A DNA stretch of 64,000 nt. Origin: Cyclobacteriaceae bacterium (GTDB lineage: Bacteria > Bacteroidota > Bacteroidia > Cytophagales > Cyclobacteriaceae). The stretch lies in contig JAKLJG010000003.1 in assembly GCA_023151255.1 (NCBI GenBank), forward strand, positions 124,001-188,000. The letters are read 5' to 3'. Position numbers and translations under genes: made by a program. Shown here one piece after another: positions 32,932 through 42,056 of the stretch; position 1 is the first letter of the stretch, and every line of letters starts with the position of its first letter. Under the pieces are notes generated by a model. That model searched no databases. It was not told the DNA's origin and saw only the letters and a list, made by a program, of their open reading frames with translations.

Positions 32932-34305
32932 ATGTACGCCATTGTTGATATCGAGACGACCGGGGGCTACGCTGATCATCACCGCATTACTGAAATCGCC
33001 ATCTACCATCATAATGGCAGTGAAATTACCGATCACTTTTATACGCTGATCAACCCCGGCCGAAGGGTGCCTTATTACATTACAGGGTTAACCGGTATAA
33101 CTACCAAAATGGTTTCGAAGGCGCCCACTTTTGAAGAGGTGGCTGAAGATATCCTTCGGTTGCTTGAGGGAAGAATTTTTGTGGCACACAATGCTCATTT
33201 TGATTATTCATTTTTAAAAAAAGAGTTTGAGCAGGCCGGCATAACGTGGCACGCCAAAAAGTTGTGCACCGTAAGGTTGAGCCGCAAAATTATTCCCGGC
33301 CTCCGATCGTACGGACTGGGCAGCCTGGCTGAAAGTTTGGGAATACGGATTGAAAACCGGCACCGGGCCGGTGGCGATGCTGAGGCAACTGCCAGCATAT
33401 TCTCGCGGTTGCTGCAGCGCGATAAGGACGGGTACATCATCCGTTCGTTAAAACGCAATTCGGGCGAAACAATTATTCCGCCTAATCTTCCCAAGGAAGA
33501 ATTTGATGCGTTGCCTGCTAAACCCGGAGTGTACTATTTTTTGAATGCACGCGGACAGGTAGTTTATGTGGGCAAGGCCAATAACATTAAAAAGCGAATT
33601 GCCGGGCACTTTACCGGGGATGCACGTGAGTGGAACCGCTCGAAAGTCCGAAACGAGATTCACCACATCCGGTACACGCTAACAGGCAATGAACTGGTAT
33701 CCCTTATCCTGGAATCGCAGGAGATACGAAGGCTTTGGCCAAAGTACAATGTGGCACAGAAATTTAAAGTTGATGAATGGGGTATCTTTACTTACGATGA
33801 CCAACTGGGGTATAAACGCTTTTCGGTAAACCTGGTAACCCGAGGGGCAACGCCATTAATCAGGTTTAATACAAAAGGCGATGCCTGGAATTTTTTATGG
33901 GAGAAGGTGCATGCGTTTGAACTATGCCCTAAACTCAGCGGACTACAATTGAAAAAAGGGCTTTGCTTTAGTCACCAGACGGGCGAATGTAAAGGCGCAT
34001 GTGCAGGTTTGGAAAAACCGACTGTTTATAATAAACGAGTGGTAAAAGCCATACAAACTTTTAATAATGCCGATGGTTCAATTGCCATTGTGGGCAAGGG
34101 CCGGAAGGCTGACGAAAAATCAGTTGTGCTGGTTGAAAAAGGAAAGTTTTTTGGTTTAGGTTTTATCAGCAAAAGAAAAAAAATCAGCAGCCTCCGCGTA
34201 CTGAAGAGATATGTAAATAAGGGAACAGAAACAGCAACTGTCCAGAACATCATCAACTCCTACCTGCTTAATCCGCGTGATTCGGAAGTAATCATACTTA
34301 ATTAA
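32932..34305 (+). CDS. DnaQ-like exonuclease fused to a GIY-YIG nuclease (UvrC/Cho-like)
   Basis: A 457-residue two-domain nuclease. Residues 1-165 are a DEDDh 3'-5' exonuclease (D6 and E8 in DIETTGG, D near 91 in AHFDYSF, H near 144 and D near 149 in HRAGGDAEA). From about residue 198 a GIY-YIG domain follows (PGVYYFLN then VVYVGKANNIKKRI), matching UvrC/Cho. Then comes a four-cysteine array at C332, C345, C353 and C357, spaced like the Fe-S cysteines of UvrC. A C-terminal 90-residue region resembles no known domain. It may act in DNA repair by cutting and then trimming. The 3' end overlaps the convergent phosphatase gene by eight bases. Confidence 0.85.
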   Translation: MYAIVDIETTGGYADHHRITEIAIYHHNGSEITDHFYTLINPGRRVPYYITGLTGITTKMVSKAPTFEEVAEDILRLLEGRIFVAHNAHFDYSFLKKEFEQAGITWHAKKLCTVRLSRKIIPGLRSYGLGSLAESLGIRIENRHRAGGDAEATASIFSRLLQRDKDGYIIRSLKRNSGETIIPPNLPKEEFDALPAKPGVYYFLNARGQVVYVGKANNIKKRIAGHFTGDAREWNRSKVRNEIHHIRYTLTGNELVSLILESQEIRRLWPKYNVAQKFKVDEWGIFTYDDQLGYKRFSVNLVTRGATPLIRFNTKGDAWNFLWEKVHAFELCPKLSGLQLKKGLCFSHQTGECKGACAGLEKPTVYNKRVVKAIQTFNNADGSIAIVGKGRKADEKSVVLVEKGKFFGLGFISKRKKISSLRVLKRYVNKGTETATVQNIINSYLLNPRDSEVIILN

Positions 34306-34984
34306 TACGCTTTCTTCCTTCAATTCCAGGGTATAATGATGGAACCGGGTCGCTGGTAAAAGCTTCTTCGGTATCAATATCCATCATCGACAGTACGCCT
34401 AACCATCCCGCCCCGGTGTCCATCAGCCAGATGCTACAGGCATGAAGTGGCTTGCCTGAGGTAATAGGGGTATGCCCGAGGTAAACTTCATCGTAAACGG
34501 TGAGCGGAGCTTCAATTCCTTTGTTATGAAAATCGATAGCGATTCGCGCAAGGTTCCGATCCCACAGAAAGTCGTTTAAGGTTTGCTCTTCAATCGGCCT
34601 TAACGGATTAAAGCCGGCATGCACAAATAATTTATTTTCAATGATGATGTAAGGCAAGGCGTGCTCAAAAAAATCTTTGTGACGTTCATTTACTTTTTCA
34701 TCGTACGATTGCAACGTAGCCAGGCCGCCCTGCTCCAGCCAAATTTCTTCCCTGATGCCGTACTGCATCCATTTCAGGGTGAGGTAATCATGATTGCCCA
34801 GAATGTAGCGAAGGTTTTTAACCTTCAACAGTTCATCAACTGTTGCCTTTGTTTCCGGCCAGCCATCGCATACATCGCCAAGGCAAATAAGCATGTCGGT
34901 TTCGTAATCAAAACCGGCACGCTCAAAACATTGCAACAAGGCTTTATGGGCACCGTGTATATCACCAATAACAAATCGTTTCAT
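34298..34984 (-). CDS. Metallophosphoesterase, PrpA-like serine/threonine phosphatase family
   Basis: A 228-residue calcineurin-like phosphoesterase. The metal-binding motifs appear in order: GDIHG (near residue 7), GDVCDGW, GNHDY, HAGFNP and GHTP, for a two-metal site. No membrane segment is present. It may dephosphorylate proteins or nucleotides (diadenosine tetraphosphatase-like). It overlaps the convergent DnaQ-GIY-YIG gene by eight bases. Confidence 0.88.
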   Translation of the reverse strand: MKRFVIGDIHGAHKALLQCFERAGFDYETDMLICLGDVCDGWPETKATVDELLKVKNLRYILGNHDYLTLKWMQYGIREEIWLEQGGLATLQSYDEKVNERHKDFFEHALPYIIIENKLFVHAGFNPLRPIEEQTLNDFLWDRNLARIAIDFHNKGIEAPLTVYDEVYLGHTPITSGKPLHACSIWLMDTGAGWLGVLSMMDIDTEEAFTSDPVPSLYPGIEGRKRIN

Positions 34985-35037
34985 CCGCTTTGTAAAGGTA
35001 AATTAATAGATTCGCGTTTTCTTAACTTCTTTAGGTT

Positions 35038-35295
35038 ATGAATTGGATAGAACTGGTAGGCTTGTTCGGGGCATTCTTAAGCAGCATCACCTTTATACCC
35101 CAGGTGTATAAAGCCTGGCAAACAAAAAGTGTAGGCGACCTTAGTTTAACCATGATGCTGATTGTGTTTATGAGTACGATTGTTTGGCTTGTTTACGGTA
35201 TTAATCTGTACCTGCTGCCCGTCATTATCTGCAATGCCATTATCTGTGTTCTCAGCCTCATGCTTATTTATTTCAAATTTGCATTTAAAAAGTAA
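35038..35295 (+). CDS. SemiSWEET-type sugar transporter subunit
   Basis: An 85-residue three-helix membrane protein, the length of a single SemiSWEET half-unit. The signature WIELVGLFGAFLSSITFIPQVYKAW includes the P-Q loop in helix 1, and WLVYGINLYLLPVIICNAIICVL gives the later helices. Such proteins dimerise to move sugars by facilitated diffusion. The upstream gap (34985-35037) is a short divergent promoter region with the phosphatase gene. Confidence 0.85.
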   Translation: MNWIELVGLFGAFLSSITFIPQVYKAWQTKSVGDLSLTMMLIVFMSTIVWLVYGINLYLLPVIICNAIICVLSLMLIYFKFAFKK

Positions 35296-35368
35296 ATCAG
35301 GATAAACCGCCTGGCGGCTGAAAGCAGCCGGCCTGTCAACTTTTAGCGCTAATTCATTAAAATTGCGC

Positions 35369-35376
35369 TATTTTTG
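35369..35376 (+). promoter_or_regulatory. -7 promoter box (TATTTTTG) of the MoxR gene
   Basis: A perfect TAnnTTTG match 46 bases before the ATG at 35423. The rest of the gap (35296-35422) also has a six-pair hairpin CGGCTG-AAAG-CAGCCG, a weak terminator candidate for the SemiSWEET gene. Confidence 0.5.
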
Positions 35377-35422
35377 AAATTGGCCTTATGAAAGGCTATG
35401 CAGCTAATTAATTGTTGAGTTT

Positions 35423-36409
35423 ATGGAAGCGGTAGAAACCGGAAGACAAGTTGAGCATAAGGAAAAAATCAGGCAGGTTATTTCCGAAGTAGGCAAAGTG
35501 GTGGTGGGGCAGGAGTACATGGTAAACCGGTTGCTGATTGGGTTGTTTACCAACGGACACATTTTACTTGAGGGAGTTCCCGGCCTTGCCAAAACGCTAA
35601 CCGTAAGCACACTGGCCCGCGTATTGCATCTTGACTTTTCTCGAATACAGTTTACGCCCGATTTGTTGCCTGCTGATTTGGTGGGCACGATGATTTATAA
35701 CCAAAAGGAAGGCAAGTTTGAAGTAAAGAAAGGCCCGATTTTCGCCAACATTATTCTGGCCGATGAGATTAACCGGTCGCCCGCCAAAGTGCAATCGGCA
35801 TTACTTGAGGCCATGCAGGAAAAGCAGGTTACCATTGGCGAAACCACGTTTAAGCTGGACAAGCCCTTTCTGGTGCTCGCCACACAAAACCCGGTAGAGA
35901 ATGAGGGAACCTATCCGCTGCCGGAGGCACAAATCGATCGCTTTATGATGAAGGTTTTTGTTGATTACCCCAGTAAAGAGCAAGAACTTGAGGTGATGCG
36001 CAGAATTGCCAACATGAAGTTTGATTTTGCGGTGAACCCGGTGCTTACCAAAGAGGATATTTTCAGTATCCGGGAGGAAGTAAATAAGGTAAAAATTTCT
36101 GAGTCGCTGGAGCGGTATATTATTGAATTAGTATGGGCCACCCGCAAACCCCTTGAATACAAATTGAGTGAACAGGCACCCTATATCCAGTTTGGCGCAT
36201 CCCCGCGGGCCAGCATCAATTTAAACCTCGCAGCCAAGGCCGCGGCTTACATGGAAGGTCGCGATTACGTGTTGCCCGAAGACATTAAAGAAGTGGCCCT
36301 CGATGTGATGAACCACCGCATTATTTTAAACTACGAAGCCGAAGCCGATAACGTAAAAACAGCCGACATCATTAAAGCCATTCTGGGTAAGGTGCCCATT
36401 ATGAAATAA
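35423..36409 (+). CDS. MoxR family AAA+ ATPase
   Basis: A 328-residue AAA+ chaperone-like ATPase. Walker A is GVPGLAKT near residue 52; Walker B is IILADEINRSPAK; sensor 1 is LATQNPVENEG; the arginine finger lies in the C-terminal helical bundle. MoxR proteins assist metal-cofactor or multiprotein assembly, usually next to a DUF58 gene and VWA-domain genes. None of those is adjacent here, so it is an orphan. The upstream region has its own promoter, and the next gene is a TonB receptor with a different promoter type. Confidence 0.92.
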   Translation: MEAVETGRQVEHKEKIRQVISEVGKVVVGQEYMVNRLLIGLFTNGHILLEGVPGLAKTLTVSTLARVLHLDFSRIQFTPDLLPADLVGTMIYNQKEGKFEVKKGPIFANIILADEINRSPAKVQSALLEAMQEKQVTIGETTFKLDKPFLVLATQNPVENEGTYPLPEAQIDRFMMKVFVDYPSKEQELEVMRRIANMKFDFAVNPVLTKEDIFSIREEVNKVKISESLERYIIELVWATRKPLEYKLSEQAPYIQFGASPRASINLNLAAKAAAYMEGRDYVLPEDIKEVALDVMNHRIILNYEAEADNVKTADIIKAILGKVPIMK

Positions 36410-36539
36410 CCTATGGCTTAACAATGCCATAAGGATTTTTTAAACTGGTTAACAGGCCTGTAACAAAACAAATACTCAGGAGTTTCCCTGAAACGGTTGA
36501 TTCACTTGTAAATCAAGAATTTAGGCTGCATTACGCCCT

Positions 36540-36595
36540 TTAACAATTTAGTAACACTGGCTTGCCGGTGGGGTAATAGTAGCTGCTGACCTTTG
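36540..36595 (+). promoter_or_regulatory. Direct-repeat promoter (TTAAC-like, 11-bp period) of the TonB receptor
   Basis: TTAACA at 36540, GTAACA at 36551 and TTGCCG at 36562 are spaced 11 bp apart. A -7-like box GACCTTTG lies at 36588-36595. The distances from the three repeats to the -7 box (48, 37, 26) equal those before the lipoprotein gene. This is the architecture of a PhoB-type activator site. Confidence 0.5.
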
Positions 36596-36612
36596 TATTT
36601 AAAGAATAGTTC

Positions 36613-39429
36613 ATGCGAAAGATTATACTGGTGTTTTCTCTGCTCCTGTCAAGCCAATTTGTTGTCGCACAAAACGGAACGATTACCGGGGTAGTGACTG
36701 ATTCAAAAACCGGAGAGACCATTATTGGAGCTAATGTTTCCATTCAGGGAACGCAGGTGGGTGATGCCACTAACCTGGATGGAGAATTTACAATTGGAAA
36801 TGTTAAACCGGGCACCTATACATTGGTCGTTTCATTTGTTACCTATAAGACCCATACTGTACCTGATGTGGTTGTTGAGAGCGCTAAAATAACAAAGGTG
36901 TCCATCGCCATGCAAGAAGATGCCACCGAGTTGGAAGAGATCGTAGTGCAGGGGGCTAGAGAAATTAATACGGATTTTACACTGATAAAATCAATACGGG
37001 AGAGCAAGCTGGTGGTTAGCGGAATATCTGCTGAACAGATTGTGCGGATACCTGACAGGGATGCTGCTCAGATTATGCAGCGTGTTCCTGGTGTGAGTAT
37101 TGTGGATAATCGGTTTGTCATGATCAGGGGCGTAAGTGAACGCTACAATCAGGTAATGATTAATCGCGTAATTGGCCCAAGTACAGAAGTAGACAAACGT
37201 TCATTCTCTTTTGACCTGATACCCAGTGGAGCAATTGATCAGATTTTAATTTATAAAACCGGAACCCCCGACCAGCCCGGTGATTTTGCGGGCGGGGTAA
37301 TTCAGGTTGTAACCAAACAACCCTCGGATGATAATTATTTTAAGTTCGGAACCTCTATTGGCTTTCGGGCAAATACAACCTTTAACGACTACAACAGCAG
37401 CCAGGGTAGCCCAACCGATAAGTTTGGGTTTGATAATGGATTCCGTTCACTCCCTTCTGGATTCCCATCAACCTCTGCACTTCAGGCTTCAACGCGTACC
37501 TCTACCTTACGTGAGCAAGCAGGCAAATCGCTAACAAATAACTTTGATTATTCTACTCGCCAGGCTCCGCTTGACTTTGGCATGGGCTTCGAACTCTCGC
37601 AAAATTTCCGAATCCGTGGACTTAAGGTTGGCACACTAACAAATCTTACCTATTCAAATGCGTATCAGCGCAAGAATGTTGAGTTCAACCGGTACCTTTT
37701 TGACGGAGCTGCCACAGAGGTTCGATTTGCCTACAATGATCTATATACAGAAAACGATGTTCGTATAAGCGGTATCTCCAACTGGTCTTTCGTACTGAAC
37801 GACAGGCATAAGATTGAGTTTAAAAACCTGGTTAACCTGCTGGGTGAAAATCAAACCGTTCTGCGCGATGGGCAGGACTTGTTCCTGAATGATGACCGCC
37901 TCTATCGCAATTATGCATACCACTACCTGAGCCGGCTAATTTATACCGGTCAGCTGCAGGGTACGCACAAGTTTGCCGATAACAGTTTTACCTTCGAGTG
38001 GGTGGGTGGTTACAACTACCTGAATCGCGATGAGCCCGACTACAGAAGGTTCAGAACATTCCGCCTGATTTCGAGCGGAGAGGAAGAGTACCAGATGCAG
38101 CTGCCTCCGAGCGCTAACCTTTTTGAAACGGGAAGATTTTATTCCGATCTGACTGATTCCGGGATTGCAGGAGGAATGAGCCTTGAGAAAAAATTCGGAG
38201 ATGGTTCAGATAAGCGTACTCCTTCAATTAAAGTAGGCTATTTTGTTGAGAATAAGTCGAGAGAATTCAATGCACGGTACGTATCTTACTTATACCCGGG
38301 GTTCTTTGATCCGCAAATCGGAGAGGATTTAATTCGTCTTCCGCTTTCCGACATTTTTGCTCCGGAAAACATCCGATCTCAGGATGGCTTTGTCATTGAA
38401 GAAGGAACCCGCCCTTCGGATACCTACACCGGAGAAAACCTGTTGATTGCCGGTTACGTGGGTGGTAACTTTTCAATAGGTCGCGTGGATATTTCCGGTG
38501 GAATAAGGGTAGAGAGTAACCAACAAGAAATACTAACGGCCACCAATAACGGACCTATTAAGGTAGATAACCCTGTGTTGTCTCCCTTGCCGTTTTTAAA
38601 TACAGCATTTAATATTTCCGACCGCTCTCTGGTTCGTTTGGCCTACTCGCGTACAGTGAACAGACCCGAGTTCAGAGAACTGGCCCCCTTTCTGTACTAT
38701 GACTTTGAACTTGAATTAGGCGTTTTCGGAAATCCGGATTTGAAAACAGCAGATATTGACAATGTTGACCTGCGATGGGAATTGTACCCCAACCCGGGCG
38801 AATTGATCAGCCTTGGAATATTCTATAAACATTTCCAAAATCCGATTGAGTCTATTCTGCAACTCACCGCAGAGTCGCCCCAGGCTACGTATGGGAATGC
38901 CGATGAAGCAAATGCATACGGGGTTGAACTTGAGTTCAGAAAATCGCTGGCCAGCCTGGGCTTGTCCAGGTTCTTACGCAACCTGTCCGTAAATCTTAAT
39001 GCCTCGTACATTTATTCACAGGTTGACCTTGGATCACAGGCCGGATTTCAACAACAAAAGCGGGAATTGCAGGGTCAGTCCCCTTATTTGTTTAATGTTG
39101 GGTTATACTACCTGGATGATGATCGCGGATTTTCAACCTCTGTGGCGTATAACATTTTCGGGCAACGCATTTTCCAGGTTGGTGATCTGAACTTTCCATC
39201 GGTGTATGAGTTACCCAGGCATGCCATAGATATGCAGATTGCCAAGAAGTTTGGAAACCTCGAAGCAAAAGTTAACATCCAAAACCTGCTTAATGCAGAA
39301 TACCGGTTTTATCAGGATACAGATGAGAACAATAGAATAGATGTTAATTCTACTGATGCACCCATTCTTCGATACAAAATCGGGCAGCAATTCAGCATTT
39401 CCTTAGCGTATAAAATCAGCAGGAAGTAA
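36613..39429 (+). CDS. TonB-dependent receptor (second locus)
   Basis: A 938-residue outer-membrane transporter. It has a signal peptide (cut near VVAQN, residue 20), a CarboxypepD_reg-like domain (about 22-105, ITGVVTDSKTGETIIGANVS), a plug domain (about 120-235, RDAAQIMQRVPGVSIVDNRF with the VMIRGVSERYNQV core) and a beta-barrel with a terminal aromatic-rich strand ending in AYKISRK. The plug's long Y-N-Q-V-M-I-N-R region and many barrel aromatics suggest a large substrate. No SusD gene follows; instead a distinct lipoprotein does. Its promoter has the direct repeats. Confidence 0.92.
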   Translation: MRKIILVFSLLLSSQFVVAQNGTITGVVTDSKTGETIIGANVSIQGTQVGDATNLDGEFTIGNVKPGTYTLVVSFVTYKTHTVPDVVVESAKITKVSIAMQEDATELEEIVVQGAREINTDFTLIKSIRESKLVVSGISAEQIVRIPDRDAAQIMQRVPGVSIVDNRFVMIRGVSERYNQVMINRVIGPSTEVDKRSFSFDLIPSGAIDQILIYKTGTPDQPGDFAGGVIQVVTKQPSDDNYFKFGTSIGFRANTTFNDYNSSQGSPTDKFGFDNGFRSLPSGFPSTSALQASTRTSTLREQAGKSLTNNFDYSTRQAPLDFGMGFELSQNFRIRGLKVGTLTNLTYSNAYQRKNVEFNRYLFDGAATEVRFAYNDLYTENDVRISGISNWSFVLNDRHKIEFKNLVNLLGENQTVLRDGQDLFLNDDRLYRNYAYHYLSRLIYTGQLQGTHKFADNSFTFEWVGGYNYLNRDEPDYRRFRTFRLISSGEEEYQMQLPPSANLFETGRFYSDLTDSGIAGGMSLEKKFGDGSDKRTPSIKVGYFVENKSREFNARYVSYLYPGFFDPQIGEDLIRLPLSDIFAPENIRSQDGFVIEEGTRPSDTYTGENLLIAGYVGGNFSIGRVDISGGIRVESNQQEILTATNNGPIKVDNPVLSPLPFLNTAFNISDRSLVRLAYSRTVNRPEFRELAPFLYYDFELELGVFGNPDLKTADIDNVDLRWELYPNPGELISLGIFYKHFQNPIESILQLTAESPQATYGNADEANAYGVELEFRKSLASLGLSRFLRNLSVNLNASYIYSQVDLGSQAGFQQQKRELQGQSPYLFNVGLYYLDDDRGFSTSVAYNIFGQRIFQVGDLNFPSVYELPRHAIDMQIAKKFGNLEAKVNIQNLLNAEYRFYQDTDENNRIDVNSTDAPILRYKIGQQFSISLAYKISRK

Positions 39430-39515
39430 GGCCTCCGTTTTTTTGACTGGTTAATCAACACCAATCCACATTAATAATACATGTTAAGACAATGTGGTTT
39501 TAATGTTACCTGACC

Positions 39516-39571
39516 TTAACGATTTGTTAAAGGAGCATTAACCAACCCAAGCAAGGACCGACCTAATTTTG
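39516..39571 (+). promoter_or_regulatory. Direct-repeat promoter (TTAAC-like, 11-bp period) of the partner lipoprotein
   Basis: TTAACG at 39516, TTAAAG at 39527 and TTAACC at 39538 are exactly 11 bp apart. A perfect -7 box TAATTTTG lies at 39564-39571. There is no -33 TTTG; the repeats occupy its place, which fits a promoter that needs an activator. Confidence 0.6.
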
Positions 39572-39608
39572 ACCCGATTTAAAACTTATTCACTAAAAAA
39601 ACATTACA

Positions 39609-41339
39609 ATGAACAAGCAAATTTGGAAATTCCTGATGCTAATTAGTCCGCTTCTGGTATTGATTGGCTGTGACGATGATGAAGATATTAAACCAGCACC
39701 TACGTTAGCTGTTTCCGGAGCTCCGATTGCCGCACTGCCGGGTGAGGCAGTGAGTTTTCAGGTAACAGTTACAGCGCCCAATGGAGGTAAGGAACTTATT
39801 GCAACAGTGGGTGCAACGACAATTGCAACAATTGATCTGGCCGGTGCAACCTCATCTGATCAAACTATCAATTACACCATCCCGGTAAGTGCTGTTATTG
39901 GTTCAACCGTTGTCATTACCCTTCAGGCAACAGATACCAAGAACTTACCTTCCCTGCTGACCAACGTGTCTATTCAGGTGAATGATCCTGTTATTCAACT
40001 TGGTCCGGGTAACCTGACAACCCAAACCTTGGATGCCACAAAACGATATTTATTAAAGGGCCAGGTATTTGTTCCCAATGGCGTTACTATAACGATTCCG
40101 GCCGGTACCGTAATTTTGGGAGACAAAGCAACCAAAGCAACATTGGTAGTTGAAAAGGGTGGCGTGCTAAATGTTAACGGCACGTCTGCAGCCCCTGTAG
40201 TGATGACTTCTTCGCAAGGTGTAAATGAGCGTGATAAAGGCGATTGGGGAGGCTTAGTAATCCTTGGCCGTGCCTTCACCAATCAGAATACCTCAGCGGA
40301 TGATTCCGGTTCTCCCAGCATTGAAGGTATTGACCCTCCGAAGCGCTTCGGTTCAAATGTACGCACCAACGATGCCGAAAGCTCAGGTACATTCAGGTAT
40401 CTGCGTGTTGAATATGCCGGCATTGAACTGTCGCCCAACAACGAAACCAACTCCATAACCATGGGCGGTGTAGGCAGCGGAACTACAATGGAGTATGTTC
40501 AGGTATCATTCGGTGGTGATGATGGCTTTGAGTGGTTTGGTGGCGCAGTAAATGCCAAGTACCTGGTTTCGCTCTCTACCTGGGATGATGACTTTGACTG
40601 TGACTTTGGCTGGAGTGGTAAAGTTCAATTCGGCTTGGTTGTACGGAATCCCTTCTATGCCGATCAGTCACAATCCAATGCGTTTGAATGTGACAGCGGC
40701 CCTAATGACAACCTTCCCCCTGGAAACGATTTTGAAAATCATACCAAAGCAATAATCTCTAACGTAACCGTATACGGACCGCGTGATCATGCAACACGCA
40801 CGATTTCAGCGAACAACATCCACAACATGGATTTGAGAAGGCGCGTGTCAATTTCCATCTTTAACTCGGTAATTGGCGGATTCCCTACAGGATTACGCTT
40901 CAATCAGCCCTCAGTGCTTACCAACTATCAAACTGGTAATGGTGTGCTTGCCAACAATATACAGATTGCCAACGCCTCGTATGCCGCAGGTACAGGCGTT
41001 ACGACAGGTGATGTTCAGGCGTATTGGGAAACAGTAGCCCTGAATAATTCATCGCTGGCTGCACCGGCTTCCGGAAGCGAAACGACCTTCTGGAACGATC
41101 TGGGTATGCGGGTGGATAATTTCTTTGCGCGTTATGCCATTGCAACCTATCCTTCTAACCCTGACTTCACGTTGCCGAGCGGGTCTGTAACCATTGCAAC
41201 AGGCGCCAGCTTTACCAATGGTAAGTTTACTGGTGATACTTTCTTTGATAAGACTGTTACCTACCGCGGAGCATTCGGAACCGGAACTGACTGGACTGAC
41301 GGATGGGCGGAATTCAGACCCTTAACAAAAGTTTATTAA
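39609..41339 (+). CDS. Secreted lipoprotein paired with the TonB receptor, probable beta-helix
   Basis: A 576-residue lipoprotein with an SpII signal (LIGC, Cys at about residue 21) followed by an acidic DDDEDIKPA linker. Residues about 35-125 form an Ig-like beta domain (VSFQVTVTAPNGG). From about 140 a right-handed beta-helix pattern is visible: LLKGQVFVPNGVTITIPAGTV, then LVVEKGGVLNVNGTSAAPVVMTSS, then acidic turns (GGDDGFEWFG). No known catalytic motif. It is probably surface-exposed and works with the TonB receptor in capturing a substrate. It is not a SusD homologue. It is followed by a strong terminator. Confidence 0.75.
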   Translation: MNKQIWKFLMLISPLLVLIGCDDDEDIKPAPTLAVSGAPIAALPGEAVSFQVTVTAPNGGKELIATVGATTIATIDLAGATSSDQTINYTIPVSAVIGSTVVITLQATDTKNLPSLLTNVSIQVNDPVIQLGPGNLTTQTLDATKRYLLKGQVFVPNGVTITIPAGTVILGDKATKATLVVEKGGVLNVNGTSAAPVVMTSSQGVNERDKGDWGGLVILGRAFTNQNTSADDSGSPSIEGIDPPKRFGSNVRTNDAESSGTFRYLRVEYAGIELSPNNETNSITMGGVGSGTTMEYVQVSFGGDDGFEWFGGAVNAKYLVSLSTWDDDFDCDFGWSGKVQFGLVVRNPFYADQSQSNAFECDSGPNDNLPPGNDFENHTKAIISNVTVYGPRDHATRTISANNIHNMDLRRRVSISIFNSVIGGFPTGLRFNQPSVLTNYQTGNGVLANNIQIANASYAAGTGVTTGDVQAYWETVALNNSSLAAPASGSETTFWNDLGMRVDNFFARYAIATYPSNPDFTLPSGSVTIATGASFTNGKFTGDTFFDKTVTYRGAFGTGTDWTDGWAEFRPLTKVY

Positions 41340-41363
41340 TAAGTAATTTGTCGCTAAATCTAG

Positions 41364-41400
41364 AAAGGACTTACCCGGTTCCGGGTGAGTCTTTTCTTTT
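41364..41400 (+). terminator. Intrinsic terminator after the secreted lipoprotein
   Basis: GGACTTACCCGG (41367-41378) pairs with CCGGGTGAGTC (41381-41391), with one G-T wobble, followed by TTTTCTTTT. Confidence 0.8.
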
Positions 41401-41429
41401 ATTTTTGCACCTGTAATCCTTTGGAGGTT

Positions 41430-42056
41430 ATGCGGATATTGACTAGTGTTTTCTTTGTCTCCTTTGTTTTGTTGGCGTGCTCTAACCAGAAGAAGGGGAA
41501 GTATCATCCTGCCAACTACCTATCGGTTCAGGAGCAAAAGCGATTTAAAGAAAAAATCATCCGTTACATAGGCGATGCCCCACGCAGGGTTTTAGGCAAT
41601 CAGAAATTTGATACCTTATATGATGAACATTATTCGAAACAGGTTGCCCAGCACGACCTGTTGGCGTATTATATAAGTAACGATGGCGAACATTTTTTTC
41701 TGACAGCCCGTATTGCACCTAGCATTGATGTGAAGTGGGTAGCTACCGGGGGCCGGCTGCGTTATGGAGAGGATGGCGAATTGGCAGAGTATGAAGAAGT
41801 GTTTCGCACCTGGAAAATGCCCCGTCCGATACTGGAAGAGCGTGCCCTGTACTTGTTTGATTTAATGGTAAAAGGAGAAGACCTTGAACCTTATTATGCC
41901 GCAAAAGCCGGCTTTAACTACATTGAATTTCCGGATGACCATGTGTATTTTGATAAAGAATTGCGCTGCTGGAAGTCTGATCAGTACGGCTCAATAGAAG
42001 AAATGGTGTATGATGGCCGTGATGCGGATTCGCTAAGCAAGAAACCTCACAATTAA
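41430..42056 (+). CDS. Conserved Bacteroidota-type lipoprotein, unknown function
   Basis: A 208-residue lipoprotein. The lipobox (LLAC, Cys near residue 16) is followed by a soluble domain rich in Tyr and acidic residues (RYIGDAPRRVLG, FYYISNDGEHFFL, GGRLRYGEDGELAEYEEVFRTWKM). Sequence style suggests a single alpha/beta domain. No known family was recognised. A GGAGG motif five bases before the ATG at 41430 is a rare strong Shine-Dalgarno here, so I reject the upstream starts. It overlaps the convergent coiled-coil gene by four bases. Confidence 0.7.
   Translation: MRILTSVFFVSFVLLACSNQKKGKYHPANYLSVQEQKRFKEKIIRYIGDAPRRVLGNQKFDTLYDEHYSKQVAQHDLLAYYISNDGEHFFLTARIAPSIDVKWVATGGRLRYGEDGELAEYEEVFRTWKMPRPILEERALYLFDLMVKGEDLEPYYAAKAGFNYIEFPDDHVYFDKELRCWKSDQYGSIEEMVYDGRDADSLSKKPHN

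Noticed and set aside
36497-36516. TTGAT-N10-ATCAA before the second TonB receptor as an FNR box
   Set aside because: The half-site spacing is 10 rather than 4, which does not fit a Crp/Fnr dimer.
39609-41339. SusD-like annotation for the lipoprotein beside the TonB receptor
   Set aside because: SusD proteins are mainly helical TPR-like; this one is rich in beta strands and has no SusD landmark.
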